From: Streptomyces fungicidicus
GTDB taxonomy: Bacteria; Actinomycetota; Actinomycetes; Streptomycetales; Streptomycetaceae
Length of the DNA: 64,000 nucleotides
Direction of reading: 5' to 3'
Assembly: GCF_003665435.1 (NCBI RefSeq)
Contig: NZ_CP023407.1
Location: 3,782,001 to 3,846,000, forward strand
The notes under the pieces were generated by a model. It had not been told where the DNA came from. It saw only the letters and a list, made by a program, of their open reading frames with translations, and ran no database searches. The position numbers and the translations under genes are program-made. Positions within the stretch are counted from its first letter, which is position 1; each line of letters opens with the position of its first letter. Below are positions 41,604-51,057 of this stretch, piece by piece.

Positions 41604-42197
41604 CTAGAAGGGGGGCTCGTCCGAGTAGCCGCCGCCGCTGCTGCCGCCGGAGCCACCGCCCCAGCCGCCGCCACCGCCGCCGCCCTGCTGGCCGCCGGCG
41701 GGAGCGCCGGTCGCCCACGGGTCGTCGGCGGGCGCGCCGCCGCCCTGCTGGCCGCCACCGGGGCCGCCGCCCCAGCCGCCGCCCTGCTGGCCGCCGCCGC
41801 CACCGCCGCCGTAGCCGCCCTGGCCACCGCGGCCGGTGGTCTTGGTGACCTTGGCCGTGGCGTTGCGCAGGCTGGCGCCGACTTCCTCGACGTCCAGCTC
41901 GTAGACCGTGCGCTTGACGCCCTCACGGTCCTCGTAGGACCGCTGCTTCAGCCGGCCCTGCACGATGACGCGCATGCCTCGCTGGAGCGACTCGGCGACG
42001 TTCTCCGCCGCCTGACGCCAGACCGAGCAGGTCAGGAACAGGCTCTCGCCGTCCTTCCACTCGTTCGTCTGGCGGTCGAAGGTGCGGGGGGTCGACGCGA
42101 CACGGAACTTCGCGACGGCCGCACCGGACGGGGTGAAGCGCAGCTCGGGGTCGTCGACAAGATTGCCGACGACCGTGATGACGGTCTCGCCTGCCAT
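41604..42197 (-). CDS. ssb: Single-stranded DNA-binding protein
   Basis: 197 aa. OB-fold at 1-110 (ITVVGNLVDDPELRFTPSGAAVAKFRVAS), a long Gly/Gln repeat linker (115-190), and the acidic tip DEPPF that recruits replication partners. It is the essential SsbA in the S6-S18 operon. The Gly/Gln/Pro-rich linker is low-complexity, so open frames on both strands there are shadows. Confidence 0.97.
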   Translation of the reverse strand: MAGETVITVVGNLVDDPELRFTPSGAAVAKFRVASTPRTFDRQTNEWKDGESLFLTCSVWRQAAENVAESLQRGMRVIVQGRLKQRSYEDREGVKRTVYELDVEEVGASLRNATAKVTKTTGRGGQGGYGGGGGGGQQGGGWGGGPGGGQQGGGAPADDPWATGAPAGGQQGGGGGGGWGGGSGGSSGGGYSDEPPF

Positions 42198-42273
42198 GGG
42201 GAACCTCTCGGCGGGTTTGCTGCTGGCTGCTTGTGCTGCTACTCGTGTCCCGGGACCAGCTGAGCGGGAAGGC

Positions 42274-42564
42274 TCAGTGGGTCTCGGGGCGGAGGACCTT
42301 GGTCCGGAGGACCGACTCGTTCAGGTTCATCTGGCGGTCGAGCTCCTTGACGACCGCAGGCTCGGCCTGCAGGTCGATGACCGAGTAGATGCCCTCGGGC
42401 TTCTTCTTGATCTCGTACGAGAGACGACGACGGCCCCAGGTGTCGACCTTCTCGACCTTTCCGCCGCCGTCACGGACGACGGAGAGGAAGTTCTCGATCA
42501 GGGGGGAGACAGCGCGCTCCTCCGTGTCGGGGTCGAGGATGACCATCACCTCGTAGTGACGCAT
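42274..42564 (-). CDS. rpsF: 30S ribosomal protein S6
   Basis: 96 aa, standard S6 (MRHYEVMVILDPDTEERA ... GGKVEKVDTWGRRRLSYEI). ATG 42564 with AAAGGAGGTG 8 nt upstream; the longer frame is noncoding. First gene of the rpsF-ssb-rpsR-rplI operon. Its leader carries a small hairpin CCACGG-TCGTT-CCGTGG (42594-42610), perhaps part of S6:S18 feedback control. Confidence 0.98.
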   Translation of the reverse strand: MRHYEVMVILDPDTEERAVSPLIENFLSVVRDGGGKVEKVDTWGRRRLSYEIKKKPEGIYSVIDLQAEPAVVKELDRQMNLNESVLRTKVLRPETH

Positions 42565-42882
42565 GTGGAACCCACCTCCTTTGGACTCAGCGGCCACGGT
42601 CGTTCCGTGGCAGGAGGGTCGTGATGCGTTGCTGCAACGATGTCTGTCAGTAGAACAGCCGCCACTGACAATCGGGGTCGGGCGGCGGTTCACCGGGCCG
42701 GCCGGGACGGGCCGTGGCCCTGCCCTGCTCGCGCCTGGCTCTGTCCGGACAGACACCGGGGCAGACGGTACAGAGTACCCGCACAGCGGCTTCCGGTTGA
42801 AATCCGCCTGTGGGGACAGTCAATCTGTACACATCGGGTGTGTACGGCGCTACGATCCGCCGCCTTTCGCAGGAGGTGCCCC
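42565..42882. promoter_or_regulatory. Intergenic region rpsF / membrane protein
   Basis: 318 bp between divergent genes. Left: rpsF leader with hairpin at 42594-42610 and a small palindrome CGTTGC-T-GCAACG at 42627-42639. Right: inverted repeat GTACAC (42827-42832)/GTGTAC (42839-42844) and a TACGAT -10-like box at 42851-42856, the likely promoter of the 104-aa gene. Confidence 0.45.
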
Positions 42883-43197
42883 ATGGCACAGGCATTGCGA
42901 CCCAACACCGCCGGTGGCCTTTTCGCCACGGACGGCAAACCCCACCCGCTCCAGGACGCGCTGCTCGCGGTGACCCTGGTGCTGGGCATCACGTCCTTCA
43001 TCACGGCGATGTTCCACCATCTGCACCTGCTCAGCTCCTGGACCGGTCTGGCGGGAATCCTCGTCGGTGCCTACGGCCAGTGGATCTCGGTGACCACGCG
43101 CGAGCGCTTCGGCCTCATCCTGGGACTGGGCGCCTCGGCGGTCGGGTTCTTCCTGGGCATGGCACACGGGGGCCTCTTCGGCGGGCTCTTCGACTAG
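42883..43197 (+). CDS. Conserved small membrane protein
   Basis: 104 aa. Soluble N-terminus (MAQALRPNTAGGLFATDG), then three TM helices at ~28-48, 52-70 and 78-100. Unknown function; conserved next to the S6 operon in Streptomyces. ATG 42883 with AGGAGG 7 nt upstream. Confidence 0.8.
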   Translation: MAQALRPNTAGGLFATDGKPHPLQDALLAVTLVLGITSFITAMFHHLHLLSSWTGLAGILVGAYGQWISVTTRERFGLILGLGASAVGFFLGMAHGGLFGGLFD

Positions 43198-43363
43198 CGC
43201 CGGCACCACCCGTTTCGGACATCGTCCAACGCCCCGGCCCGGCAACGGGCCGGGGCGAAGGTCCCGTGCGCCCAACCGGGGCGCCCCCGAGGCGCAGTAG
43301 GCTTCGCGCGAGAGCCGGAGCCCCTGAACCCATGGGGACACACCAGCCCGAGGAGCGCCCCGA

Positions 43364-44485
43364 ATGAGCCTGACCCTGAGGACCATCAGCCGAGAGCAGC
43401 ATCTGGCCTACATCCAGAGCCTGCCGTCGGCGAGCCACATGCAGGTCCCGGCCTGGGCTGATGTCAAGGCGGAATGGCGCTCCGAGAGCCTCGGCTGGTT
43501 CGACGACCGGACCGGTGAACTGGTCGGCGCGGGTCTGGTCCTCTACCGGCAGCTTCCCAAGATCAAGCGTTACCTCGCCTACCTGCCCGAGGGTCCGGTC
43601 ATCAACTGGTTCGCGCCGAACCTCCAGGAGTGGATCGAGCCCATGCTCGCCCACCTGAAGCAGCAGGGCGCCTTCTCCGTGAAGATGGGCCCGCCGGTGA
43701 TCATCCGGCGCTGGGAGGCCGCGACCATCAAGAAGGGCATCCAGGACCAGGACGTGAAGCGCCTGCGCGACCTGGAGGCCGACTTCATCGAGCCCCGTGC
43801 CTTCGAGGTCGCCGACAAGCTGCGCCGCATGGGCTGGCAGCAGGGCGAGGACGGCGGCGCCGGCTTCGGTGACGTCCAGCCCCGCTACGTCTACCAGGTG
43901 CCGCTGGCCAACCGCGCCCTGGAGGACGTCCACAAGAACTTCAACCAGCTGTGGCGCCGCAACATCAAGAAGGCGGAGAAGGCCGGCGTCGAGGTCGTCC
44001 AGGGCGGCTACAACGACCTGGCCGAGTGGCAGCGGCTGTACGAGATCACGGCCGTGCGCGACCACTTCCGGCCCCGCCCGCTGTCGTACTTCCAGCGCAT
44101 GTGGACGGCCCTCAACACCGAGGACCCCAACCGGATGCGGCTCTACTTCGCCCGGCACAACGGCGTGAACCTCTCCGCGGCGACGATGCTGATCGTCGGC
44201 GGGCACGTCTGGTACTCCTACGGCGCCTCCGACAACATCGGCCGCGAGGTCCGGCCCTCCAACGCCATGCAGTGGCGGATGCTGCGCGACGCCTACGCGC
44301 TCGGCGCCACCGTCTACGACCTGCGCGGCATCTCCGACTCGCTGGACGAGACCGACCACCTCTTCGGTCTGATCCAGTTCAAGGTGGGCACCGGGGGCCA
44401 GGCCGCCGAGTACCTCGGCGAGTGGGACTTCCCGCTGAACAAGCTGCTCCACAAGGCGCTCGACATCTACATGTCGCGCCGCTGA
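43364..44485 (+). CDS. femX: FemX-type lipid II:glycine transferase
   Basis: 373-aa FemABX protein: two GNAT-like domains, with the helical arm at ~160-230 and a C-terminal LYFARHNGVNLSAATML and WYSYGAS-type core. It adds the first Gly of the peptidoglycan cross-bridge to the lipid II stem peptide; SCO3904 is the essential FemX in S. coelicolor, from memory. 167 bp precede it with no clear promoter. An Alr-like gene follows 101 bp later. Confidence 0.93.
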   Translation: MSLTLRTISREQHLAYIQSLPSASHMQVPAWADVKAEWRSESLGWFDDRTGELVGAGLVLYRQLPKIKRYLAYLPEGPVINWFAPNLQEWIEPMLAHLKQQGAFSVKMGPPVIIRRWEAATIKKGIQDQDVKRLRDLEADFIEPRAFEVADKLRRMGWQQGEDGGAGFGDVQPRYVYQVPLANRALEDVHKNFNQLWRRNIKKAEKAGVEVVQGGYNDLAEWQRLYEITAVRDHFRPRPLSYFQRMWTALNTEDPNRMRLYFARHNGVNLSAATMLIVGGHVWYSYGASDNIGREVRPSNAMQWRMLRDAYALGATVYDLRGISDSLDETDHLFGLIQFKVGTGGQAAEYLGEWDFPLNKLLHKALDIYMSRR

Positions 44486-44586
44486 CCGGCTCTTCGTCAC
44501 GGTCTTCGTCTTCGTGGCCCCGAGGGCTGCGTCGGCTCCCATACCTTTGATACACCGCAGCCACCAGAAAGGTTCCAGGTCCGGCC

Positions 44587-45618
44587 ATGGCGCTCACGCT
44601 CTACGTCGACACCGCGCGCTGGCGGGCGCATCACAAGCACGTGCAGGAGCAGTTCCCGGGACTGGTCCCGGTCTGCAAGGGCAACGGCTACGGCTTCGGC
44701 CACGAGCGCCTCGCCGAGGAGGCCACCCGGCTGAGCTCGGACGTCCTCGCCGTCGGCACCACGTACGAGGCCGCCCGGATCAAGGACTGGTTCGGCGGTG
44801 ACCTGCTGGTGCTGACGCCGTACCGGCGCGGTGAGGAGCCGGTGCCGCTGCCCGACCGCGTGATCCGCTCGGTCTCGTCGGTCGACGGCGTGTACGGCCT
44901 GGTCGGCGCGCGCGTGGTCATCGAGGTGATGTCCTCGATGAAGCGGCACGGCATCGGTGAGCAGGACCTGGCCCAGCTGCACGCCGCGATAGAGAACGTC
45001 CGGCTGGAGGGCTTCGCCATCCACCTGCCGCTGGACCGCACCGACGGCTCGGACGCCGTCGAGGAGGTCATCGGCTGGATGGACCGTCTGCGGGCGGCGC
45101 GTCTGCCGCTGCACACGATGTTCGTGAGCCACCTCAAGGCGGACGAACTCGCCCGGCTGCAGCAGCAGTTCCCGCAGACCCGGTTCCGCGCCCGGATCGG
45201 CACCCGGCTGTGGCTGGGGGACCACGACGCCACCGAGTACCGGGGCGCGGTCCTCGACGTCACGCGCGTCGCCAAGGGGGACCGGTTCGGCTACCGGCAG
45301 CAGAAGGCCGCCTCCGACGGCTATCTGGTGGTCGTGGCGGGCGGTACGTCGCACGGAGTGGGCCTGGAGGCCCCCAAGGCCCTGCACGGGGTCATGCCGC
45401 GCGCCAAGGGCGTCGCCCGGGCAGGCCTCGCCACGGTCAACCGCAACCTCTCGCCGTTCGTCTGGGGCGGCAAGCAGCGCTGGTTCGCCGAGCCGCCGCA
45501 CATGCAGGTGTCGATCCTGTTCGTGCCCTCGGACGCGCCGGAGCCGCAGGTGGGTGACGAGCTGGTGGCCCATCTGCGGCACACCACCACGCAGTTCGAC
45601 CGGCTCGTCGACCGCTGA
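44587..45618 (+). CDS. Alanine racemase-like PLP enzyme
   Basis: 343 aa. TIM-barrel N-terminal domain with PLP Lys in CKGNGYGFG near residue 37, and a C-terminal beta domain including GTRLWLGD and RFGYRQQ. It lacks several features of the usual Alr (shorter; catalytic Tyr context unusual), and Streptomyces has the main Alr elsewhere, so it may be a different racemase or a PLP regulatory protein. Placed after femX, a role in wall amino-acid supply is suggested. Strong terminator follows. Confidence 0.82.
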   Translation: MALTLYVDTARWRAHHKHVQEQFPGLVPVCKGNGYGFGHERLAEEATRLSSDVLAVGTTYEAARIKDWFGGDLLVLTPYRRGEEPVPLPDRVIRSVSSVDGVYGLVGARVVIEVMSSMKRHGIGEQDLAQLHAAIENVRLEGFAIHLPLDRTDGSDAVEEVIGWMDRLRAARLPLHTMFVSHLKADELARLQQQFPQTRFRARIGTRLWLGDHDATEYRGAVLDVTRVAKGDRFGYRQQKAASDGYLVVVAGGTSHGVGLEAPKALHGVMPRAKGVARAGLATVNRNLSPFVWGGKQRWFAEPPHMQVSILFVPSDAPEPQVGDELVAHLRHTTTQFDRLVDR

Positions 45619-45623
45619 CAGCG

Positions 45624-45660
45624 AGAAGGCCGTGCACGGGTTCACCGTGCACGGCCTTCT
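45624..45660. terminator. Strong bidirectional terminator
   Basis: Perfect 16-bp stem AGAAGGCCGTGCACGG/CCGTGCACGGCCTTCT with a 5-nt loop, between convergent genes. Confidence 0.92.
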
Positions 45661-45698
45661 GTCTGCCCTGAGGGAGCGTCACCTCGGGGTGCGTTCGC

Positions 45699-47201
45699 TC
45701 AGAGCGAACCCCCGGCGGCCCCCGTCCGGCCCCATTCGACCTGGGGCCCCTCGAAGTGGGCGGCGGCGTGCCGTGCGGGATACGCCGCGGGACCGATCAC
45801 GAAGGCGTCCTCGGCGCCGTCCAGCACCCCGCCCGAGGGATCGTCGTCGCCGGACCGGCGCACCGGGTCCCGCTCCGGCATCAGGACGTCGCGCACCACC
45901 ATGACACACAGGTAGAGCGTCCCCAGCAGATGCACGCCGATCGCCCAGTGGTAGCCGTCGGTGGGCAGTCCCTTGTGGGCGTCCCCGCTGGTCGTGTAGG
46001 CGAGGTACATCCAGATGCCCAGGAAGTACGCCACCTCGCAGGCCTGCCAGACCAGGAAGTCCCGCCACTTGGGCCGGGCGAGGGCGGCGAGCGGCACCAG
46101 CCACAGGACGTACTGCGGCGAGTAGACCTTGTTGGTGAGGATGAACGCCGCGACGACCAGGAAGGCGAGCTGGGCGAAGCGCGGCCGGCGGGGAGCCATC
46201 AGCGTGAGCGCGGCGATGCCCGCGCAGCACAGCAGCATCAGCACCGCGGCGAGCGTGTTGACCGTGTCGGTGCTCAGCGGGTTGTCCGAGTTCTGCGCCA
46301 GGATCAGCCAGAAGGACCCGAAGTCGACGGGGCGTTCATGGCTGAACTCGTAGAACTTCGACCAGCCGTCGAACGCGAAGAGCATCACGGGTCCGTTCAC
46401 GACGAGCCAGGCGGCCGCCGCGCCGCCGAGGGCGGTGCCGAACTCCCGCCAGCGTCCCGCGCGCCAGCACAGCACCAGGAGCGGCCCGAGCAGCAGCCCG
46501 GGATAGAACTTGGCGGCCGTGGCGAGCCCCAGGAGGAGCCCGAAGGCGAGGGGACGACTGCGCGCCCACATCAGCATCGCCGCGGCCGTCAGAGCGACCG
46601 CCAGGAGGTCCCAGTTGATGGTCGCGGTCAGCGCGAGGGCCGGCGCCAGCGCGACCAGCAGGCCGTCCCAGGGACGCCGCGCGTGCGTGCGGGTCACGCA
46701 GACGACGAGGACGGCCGCGCACGCCATGAGCATTCCGGCGTTGACCATCCAGTACCACTGCTCCTGGTCCTGGATGCTGCCGCTGCCGGGCGTGAGCCAG
46801 GCGGCGACCTCCATGAACAGGCCGGTCAGCACGGGGTACTCGAGGTACTGCATGCCCCCCGACAGCTTGTCGAAGTACGGCACCAGCCCGTCGGCGAATC
46901 CGCGCCCCTGGTAGAGGTGGGGGATGTCCGAGTAGCACGCGTGCGTGTACTGGGAGCTGGCGCCGAAGAACCAGGCCCCGTTGTAGCAGGGCGCCTTCTG
47001 CACCATGCCGAGGGCGAACATGCCGATCGCCACGAGCGCGATCACCCGCACCGGGGTCCACCAGGACGCGCCGAGCAGGGCTCGCCGCCCGAGCGGACCG
47101 CCGATCAGCTCACTGCCGGCCGCGGCGACCCGGTCCTCGTCGGTCGGACGCACCTGGTCCTGCTCGTGGACGCTCGCTCGCGTCGATTCTCCACTGGGCA
47201 T
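45699..47201 (-). CDS. Glycosyltransferase family 87 membrane protein
   Basis: 500 aa with 9-11 TM helices. Typical of the GT87/DUF2029 polyprenyl-phosphate-dependent mannosyltransferases: ERPVDFGSFWLIL-type and KFYPGLLLGPLL repeats, and a first extracellular loop with DIPHLYQGRGF. Likely transfers mannose to a lipid or cell-surface carrier outside the membrane. ATG 47201 is preferred over ATG 47210 because of AGG spacing; the longer frame includes a parS site. Confidence 0.85.
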   Translation of the reverse strand: MPSGESTRASVHEQDQVRPTDEDRVAAAGSELIGGPLGRRALLGASWWTPVRVIALVAIGMFALGMVQKAPCYNGAWFFGASSQYTHACYSDIPHLYQGRGFADGLVPYFDKLSGGMQYLEYPVLTGLFMEVAAWLTPGSGSIQDQEQWYWMVNAGMLMACAAVLVVCVTRTHARRPWDGLLVALAPALALTATINWDLLAVALTAAAMLMWARSRPLAFGLLLGLATAAKFYPGLLLGPLLVLCWRAGRWREFGTALGGAAAAWLVVNGPVMLFAFDGWSKFYEFSHERPVDFGSFWLILAQNSDNPLSTDTVNTLAAVLMLLCCAGIAALTLMAPRRPRFAQLAFLVVAAFILTNKVYSPQYVLWLVPLAALARPKWRDFLVWQACEVAYFLGIWMYLAYTTSGDAHKGLPTDGYHWAIGVHLLGTLYLCVMVVRDVLMPERDPVRRSGDDDPSGGVLDGAEDAFVIGPAAYPARHAAAHFEGPQVEWGRTGAAGGSL

Positions 47202-47274
47202 GCCGCACATCCTGCCGTACGAGGCTGGGGATACGCCGAGGGCCGCCGCACCCGGGGGGGGTGCGACGGCCCTC

Positions 47275-47288
47275 GTTTCACGTGAAAC
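47275..47288. other. parS site
   Basis: Perfect GTTTCACGTGAAAC between the PBP stop and the GT87 start, both on the minus strand. Confidence 0.92.
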
Positions 47289-47311
47289 GCCCATGCCGGG
47301 CGAAGGGGCTG

Positions 47312-49933
47312 CTAAGCGGCCGGGCCTCCGAAGAGACCACCGCCGTTGCCGTTGCCTCTGCTGCTTCCGGTATCACCGCTCTCCGTGGGATCCGGTGAGC
47401 TCGTCGCCCCTCCGTCGGTGCCCCCGTTGTCGGTGCCGCCGTTGTCGGTGCCGCCGTTGTCGTTGCCGTCGTCGCAGTTGATGTCGAACGGCCCGCATGT
47501 GGCGGTGTCCGTCGGCGTCGGCGTGACCTCGGTCTCGGTGGGCGACGGAGGCGCCGACGGCGTCTCCTTCTCCTCCTCCTCGGTCTCCGTGACAGTCGGC
47601 GTCGGGGTCGGCGCGCCGATCCCGTCCGCGATCTCACCGATCTTCTCGGCCTTGGGGAAGCCCGGGTCGTCCTTCCCCTTCAACGCGGTCTTCATGTACT
47701 CGGTCCAGATCTGGGTGGGGATGTCACCACCGTGGATCGAGTCCTTGCCCGCCGTGCCGTTCATGGACAGCAGCTTGTGGCTCTTGGGGTCCTCACGGAA
47801 CATCGCGACCGAGGTCGACAGCTGCTGGGTGTAGCCGACCCACCAGGCGGACTTGTTCTCGTCCGTCGTACCGGTCTTGCCGGCGGCCGTGCGCCCCAGG
47901 TCCTGCGCGTGGTAGCCGGTACCGTTCTTGATCACGTTCTCGAGGGTGCTGGTGACGTTGTTGGCCACGTTCTCGGGCATCGCCTGCTTGACCCGCGGCT
48001 TCTCGAAGCCGGGGAGCTCCGAGCCCTTGTTCTTGACGGCGGTCACCGAGTACGGATCGGCCTGCTTGCCGGACGCCGCGAAGGTCGCGTAGGAGTCGGC
48101 CATGCGGATCGCGCTGGGGGTCGACGTACCGAGGGCGAACGACGCGTTCAGGCCGGCGAAGCTGTCCTTCAGGATGCCGGACTTCTCGGCGACGTCCGCC
48201 ACGTTCTTCATCCCCACGTCCATGCCGAGCTGCACGAAGGGCGTGTTGACCGACTGCTCCATCGCCTTGCGCAGGGTGATGTAACCCCACGGGTAGTCGC
48301 TCTCGTTCTTCTGGCGGAAGGGCGTGTTGTCCTTCTTCAGGACGAGCGAGCCGTCGTTGTTCTTGATCTCCAGGTTGTCGTCGCCGTTGTACTTGCTCTG
48401 CGGCGAGACACCTTCGCCGTTGGTCTTGTAGGTGCCGTGCTGCATCGCGGCGGCCAGCACGAACGGCTTCCACGTCGAACCGACGGGGATACCCGAGGTG
48501 TCCGCGTTGTTGTTGAAGTGACCGTTCTCGAAGCCGGCGCCGCCGTAGAGCGCGACGATCGCACCGTCGTTGGGCTTCACCGAGGCGGCGCCGAACTGGA
48601 CGTGCTTGTCCAGCTCACGCTTCGGGTTGATGTGTTCCTTCTCGATCTTCTTGACGGCCTTGGCCAGTGCATCGACCTTGTCCTTCTCGAAGGTCGTGTA
48701 GATCTGGTAGCCGCCCTGGTCGAACTGCGCCTCCGTGATGTCGGAGTTCTTCAGGACGAAGCGCTTGGCCGTGTCGACGAGATAGCTGACCTGGCCGGTC
48801 ATGCCCTTGGTCGCCTTGCGGCCCTGGGGCATGGGGTACTTCTTGGTCGCCTCCTGGTACTCGGCGTCCGAGAGGGACTTGTCGCTGTGCATCTGCTCGA
48901 GGATCCAGCCCCAGCGGTCCTCCGAGCGCTTGCGGTTCGCCGACTCGGTGGCCGAGGAGTCGAGGCTCGTGTTGCCCGCGGGGTCGTAGTACGTCGGGCC
49001 CTTGAGCAGAGCGGCGAGGAACGCGCACTCGCTCGGCGTGAGATCGACCGCGTCCTTGCCGTAGTAGGTCTGGGCGGCGGCCTGGATGCCGTACGCGCCG
49101 CGGCCGTAGTACGAGGTGTTCAGGTAGCCCTGGAGGATCTCGTCCTTGGAGAGCTTGGTGCCCACCTTGATCGAGATGAACATCTCCTTGAACTTCCGGG
49201 AGACCGTCTGGTCCTGGCTCAGGTACGTGTTCTTGACGAACTGCTGTGTGATCGTCGAGCCGCCCTGGGTGTCACCGCCGGTGGCCATGTTGCCGAGCGC
49301 CCGGGCGATACCCATGGGGTCGATGCCCGAGTCGTCGTAGAAGCTCTTGTTCTCGGCCGAGATCACCGCCCGCTGCATGGCCTCGGGGATCCGGTCGATC
49401 GTGACGTTCTGCCGGTTCTGGCCGCTGCCGGTGGCCACCATCTGGGACCCGTCCGCCCAGTAGTAGACGTTGTTCTCGGACAACGCCATGGCGTTCTCCT
49501 CGCTGGGCACGCTCACCATGGCGTACCCGATGCCCGCCACGGCGACGAGGCTACCGAGGAACGCGAGGCACAGCCCGGACACGAGCTTCCAGGACGGCAT
49601 CCACCGGCGCCAGCCGTCCTTGTCGTAGCGCGGATAGTCGATGATCCGCTTCTTGTCGGGCGGAGCCGCGCGTCCTCTGCCACGGCCGGCCCCGGCGGCG
49701 CCGGCACGGCGGCCTCCGCCTCTCTGTGCGGCACGTCGCGCCTCGGCGCGGCTGCCGTACGTACGCTCCTCATCCCCCGCTCCGGGGGAGCCCGACCCAT
49801 AGGAATCGGACGGAGACCCGGTGGCGCCTCGCGGTGCCGCGCGGCGGCCGGAGGACGAGCCGGACTGGCCGCGTCGGGCCGCGGCACGTCCGCCTCCCTG
49901 CGGCTGCGGCGGTTTGCGACGGTGCTCGCTCAT
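47312..49933 (-). CDS. Bifunctional penicillin-binding protein (class A)
   Basis: 873 aa. A Arg/Gly/Ser-rich cytosolic tail (1-115), one TM (~130-152), a glycosyltransferase domain with AENKSFYDDSGID and QGGSTITQQFVKN (GT51 motifs), and a transpeptidase domain with SXXK-type VGSTWKPF, SVN (EQSVNTPF), and KTGTT. Tail after 800 is Thr/Pro/Glu-rich. ATG 49933 has GAGGAG upstream. Builds and cross-links peptidoglycan. A possible ECF-sigma promoter precedes it. Confidence 0.94.
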   Translation of the reverse strand: MSEHRRKPPQPQGGGRAAARRGQSGSSSGRRAAPRGATGSPSDSYGSGSPGAGDEERTYGSRAEARRAAQRGGGRRAGAAGAGRGRGRAAPPDKKRIIDYPRYDKDGWRRWMPSWKLVSGLCLAFLGSLVAVAGIGYAMVSVPSEENAMALSENNVYYWADGSQMVATGSGQNRQNVTIDRIPEAMQRAVISAENKSFYDDSGIDPMGIARALGNMATGGDTQGGSTITQQFVKNTYLSQDQTVSRKFKEMFISIKVGTKLSKDEILQGYLNTSYYGRGAYGIQAAAQTYYGKDAVDLTPSECAFLAALLKGPTYYDPAGNTSLDSSATESANRKRSEDRWGWILEQMHSDKSLSDAEYQEATKKYPMPQGRKATKGMTGQVSYLVDTAKRFVLKNSDITEAQFDQGGYQIYTTFEKDKVDALAKAVKKIEKEHINPKRELDKHVQFGAASVKPNDGAIVALYGGAGFENGHFNNNADTSGIPVGSTWKPFVLAAAMQHGTYKTNGEGVSPQSKYNGDDNLEIKNNDGSLVLKKDNTPFRQKNESDYPWGYITLRKAMEQSVNTPFVQLGMDVGMKNVADVAEKSGILKDSFAGLNASFALGTSTPSAIRMADSYATFAASGKQADPYSVTAVKNKGSELPGFEKPRVKQAMPENVANNVTSTLENVIKNGTGYHAQDLGRTAAGKTGTTDENKSAWWVGYTQQLSTSVAMFREDPKSHKLLSMNGTAGKDSIHGGDIPTQIWTEYMKTALKGKDDPGFPKAEKIGEIADGIGAPTPTPTVTETEEEEKETPSAPPSPTETEVTPTPTDTATCGPFDINCDDGNDNGGTDNGGTDNGGTDGGATSSPDPTESGDTGSSRGNGNGGGLFGGPAA

Positions 49934-50329
49934 CGAACGACTACTCCTCGGGCAGGCGCACCCTTGCGCGCCTGGAAACGGCGGCTGGTTTCCGGTCCCC
50001 CCGAAGTACGGATGCGTTGCTGTGCGCATTCACCCGTACTGCACCGGGGACAAAGACGCCCCCAGGCGTCACTCGGTTCCCGGTGGCGTGCATGGCGCAC
50101 AGACTACGCACCGCCAAAACCCGCCGAGCACAGAAGTTCAGCCCAAATCAGGCAACTTGCTCACGATGAATCGGTGATGTGACCCCGTTCACCCTTCTCC
50201 CCCTTGTCGCATCCGGAAGGCCGTTCTATCGTCATGATGTATCGAGTCGATACATCAGCTCGGCATAAGGGCGGCGACGAGCCGCACACGAACCCGTCAC
50301 GGCGGGACCGCGGCAGAGGGGAGGCGACG
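49934..50329. promoter_or_regulatory. Divergent region PBP / PadR
   Basis: 396 bp. Near 50076-50080 a bottom-strand GGAAC, 18 bp before GTC at 50057-50055 (-10 CGTCTTT), fits an ECF promoter (SigE/SigM type) for the PBP gene. To the right is the PadR operator at 50236-50256. Otherwise nothing identifiable. Confidence 0.5.
50236..50256. promoter_or_regulatory. PadR operator
   Basis: Two 10-bp arms, GATGTATCGA and TCGATACATC, around a central G: a perfect 21-bp inverted repeat 74 bp upstream of the padR start. Strongly like PadR-family operators containing ATGTAT. Confidence 0.8.
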
Positions 50330-51013
50330 ATGAGCCGGCGTTCCGGGATCCTCGAGTTCGCCGTCCTCGGCCTGCTCCGCGAATCACCCATGCACGGCTA
50401 TGAGCTGCGCAAACGACTCAATACGTCACTGGGCGTGTTCCGTGCGTTCAGCTACGGGACGCTCTACCCCTGCCTCAAGACGCTGGTCGCCAACGGCTGG
50501 TTGATCGAGGAACCGGGGAACACCACCGAGGACGCCCTCGCCGCTCCGCTCACCGGGCGCCGCGCCAAGATCGTCTACCGGCTGACGGCGGAGGGCAAGG
50601 AGCACTTCGAGCAGCTGCTCTCCCAGACCGGACCGGACGCCTACGAGGACGAGACCTTCGCCGCGAGGTTCGCCTTCTTCGGGCAGACCTCCCGCGATGT
50701 GCGGATGCGCGTCCTGGAGGGCCGCCGCAGCCGGCTGGAGGAACGCCTCGAGAAGATGCGCGCCTCCCTGGCCCGGACCCGGGAGCGCCTCGACGACTAC
50801 ACGCTCGAGCTCCAGCGCCACGGAATGGAGTCCGTGGAGCGCGAAGTGCGCTGGCTGAACGAGCTCATCGAGAGCGAGCGGGCCGGGCGGGACCTGAAGG
50901 GGTCCGCCACCGGGGGGCCCGCTCAGCAGGACACCACATCTGGAACGCCGGGCGGCCTGCCCCGGACCGGGGACGACCCCCGGCCGGATACGCCCGACGA
51001 CACCGCCACGTGA
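50330..51013 (+). CDS. PadR family transcriptional regulator
   Basis: 227 aa. PadR winged helix at 5-90 (EFAVLGLLRESPMHGYELRKRL ... LYPCLKTL), then the C-terminal helical dimer domain, and a disordered Pro/Gly tail after 190. ATG 50330 follows GGGGAGG. Very likely autoregulated through the perfect palindrome just upstream. Its gene precedes inositol-phosphate synthase by 44 bp, so it may also regulate it. Confidence 0.92.
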   Translation: MSRRSGILEFAVLGLLRESPMHGYELRKRLNTSLGVFRAFSYGTLYPCLKTLVANGWLIEEPGNTTEDALAAPLTGRRAKIVYRLTAEGKEHFEQLLSQTGPDAYEDETFAARFAFFGQTSRDVRMRVLEGRRSRLEERLEKMRASLARTRERLDDYTLELQRHGMESVEREVRWLNELIESERAGRDLKGSATGGPAQQDTTSGTPGGLPRTGDDPRPDTPDDTAT

Positions 51014-51057
51014 GACCCGCTCCAGGGCCTCACTCGTACACACAGGGAGCAACCGGA

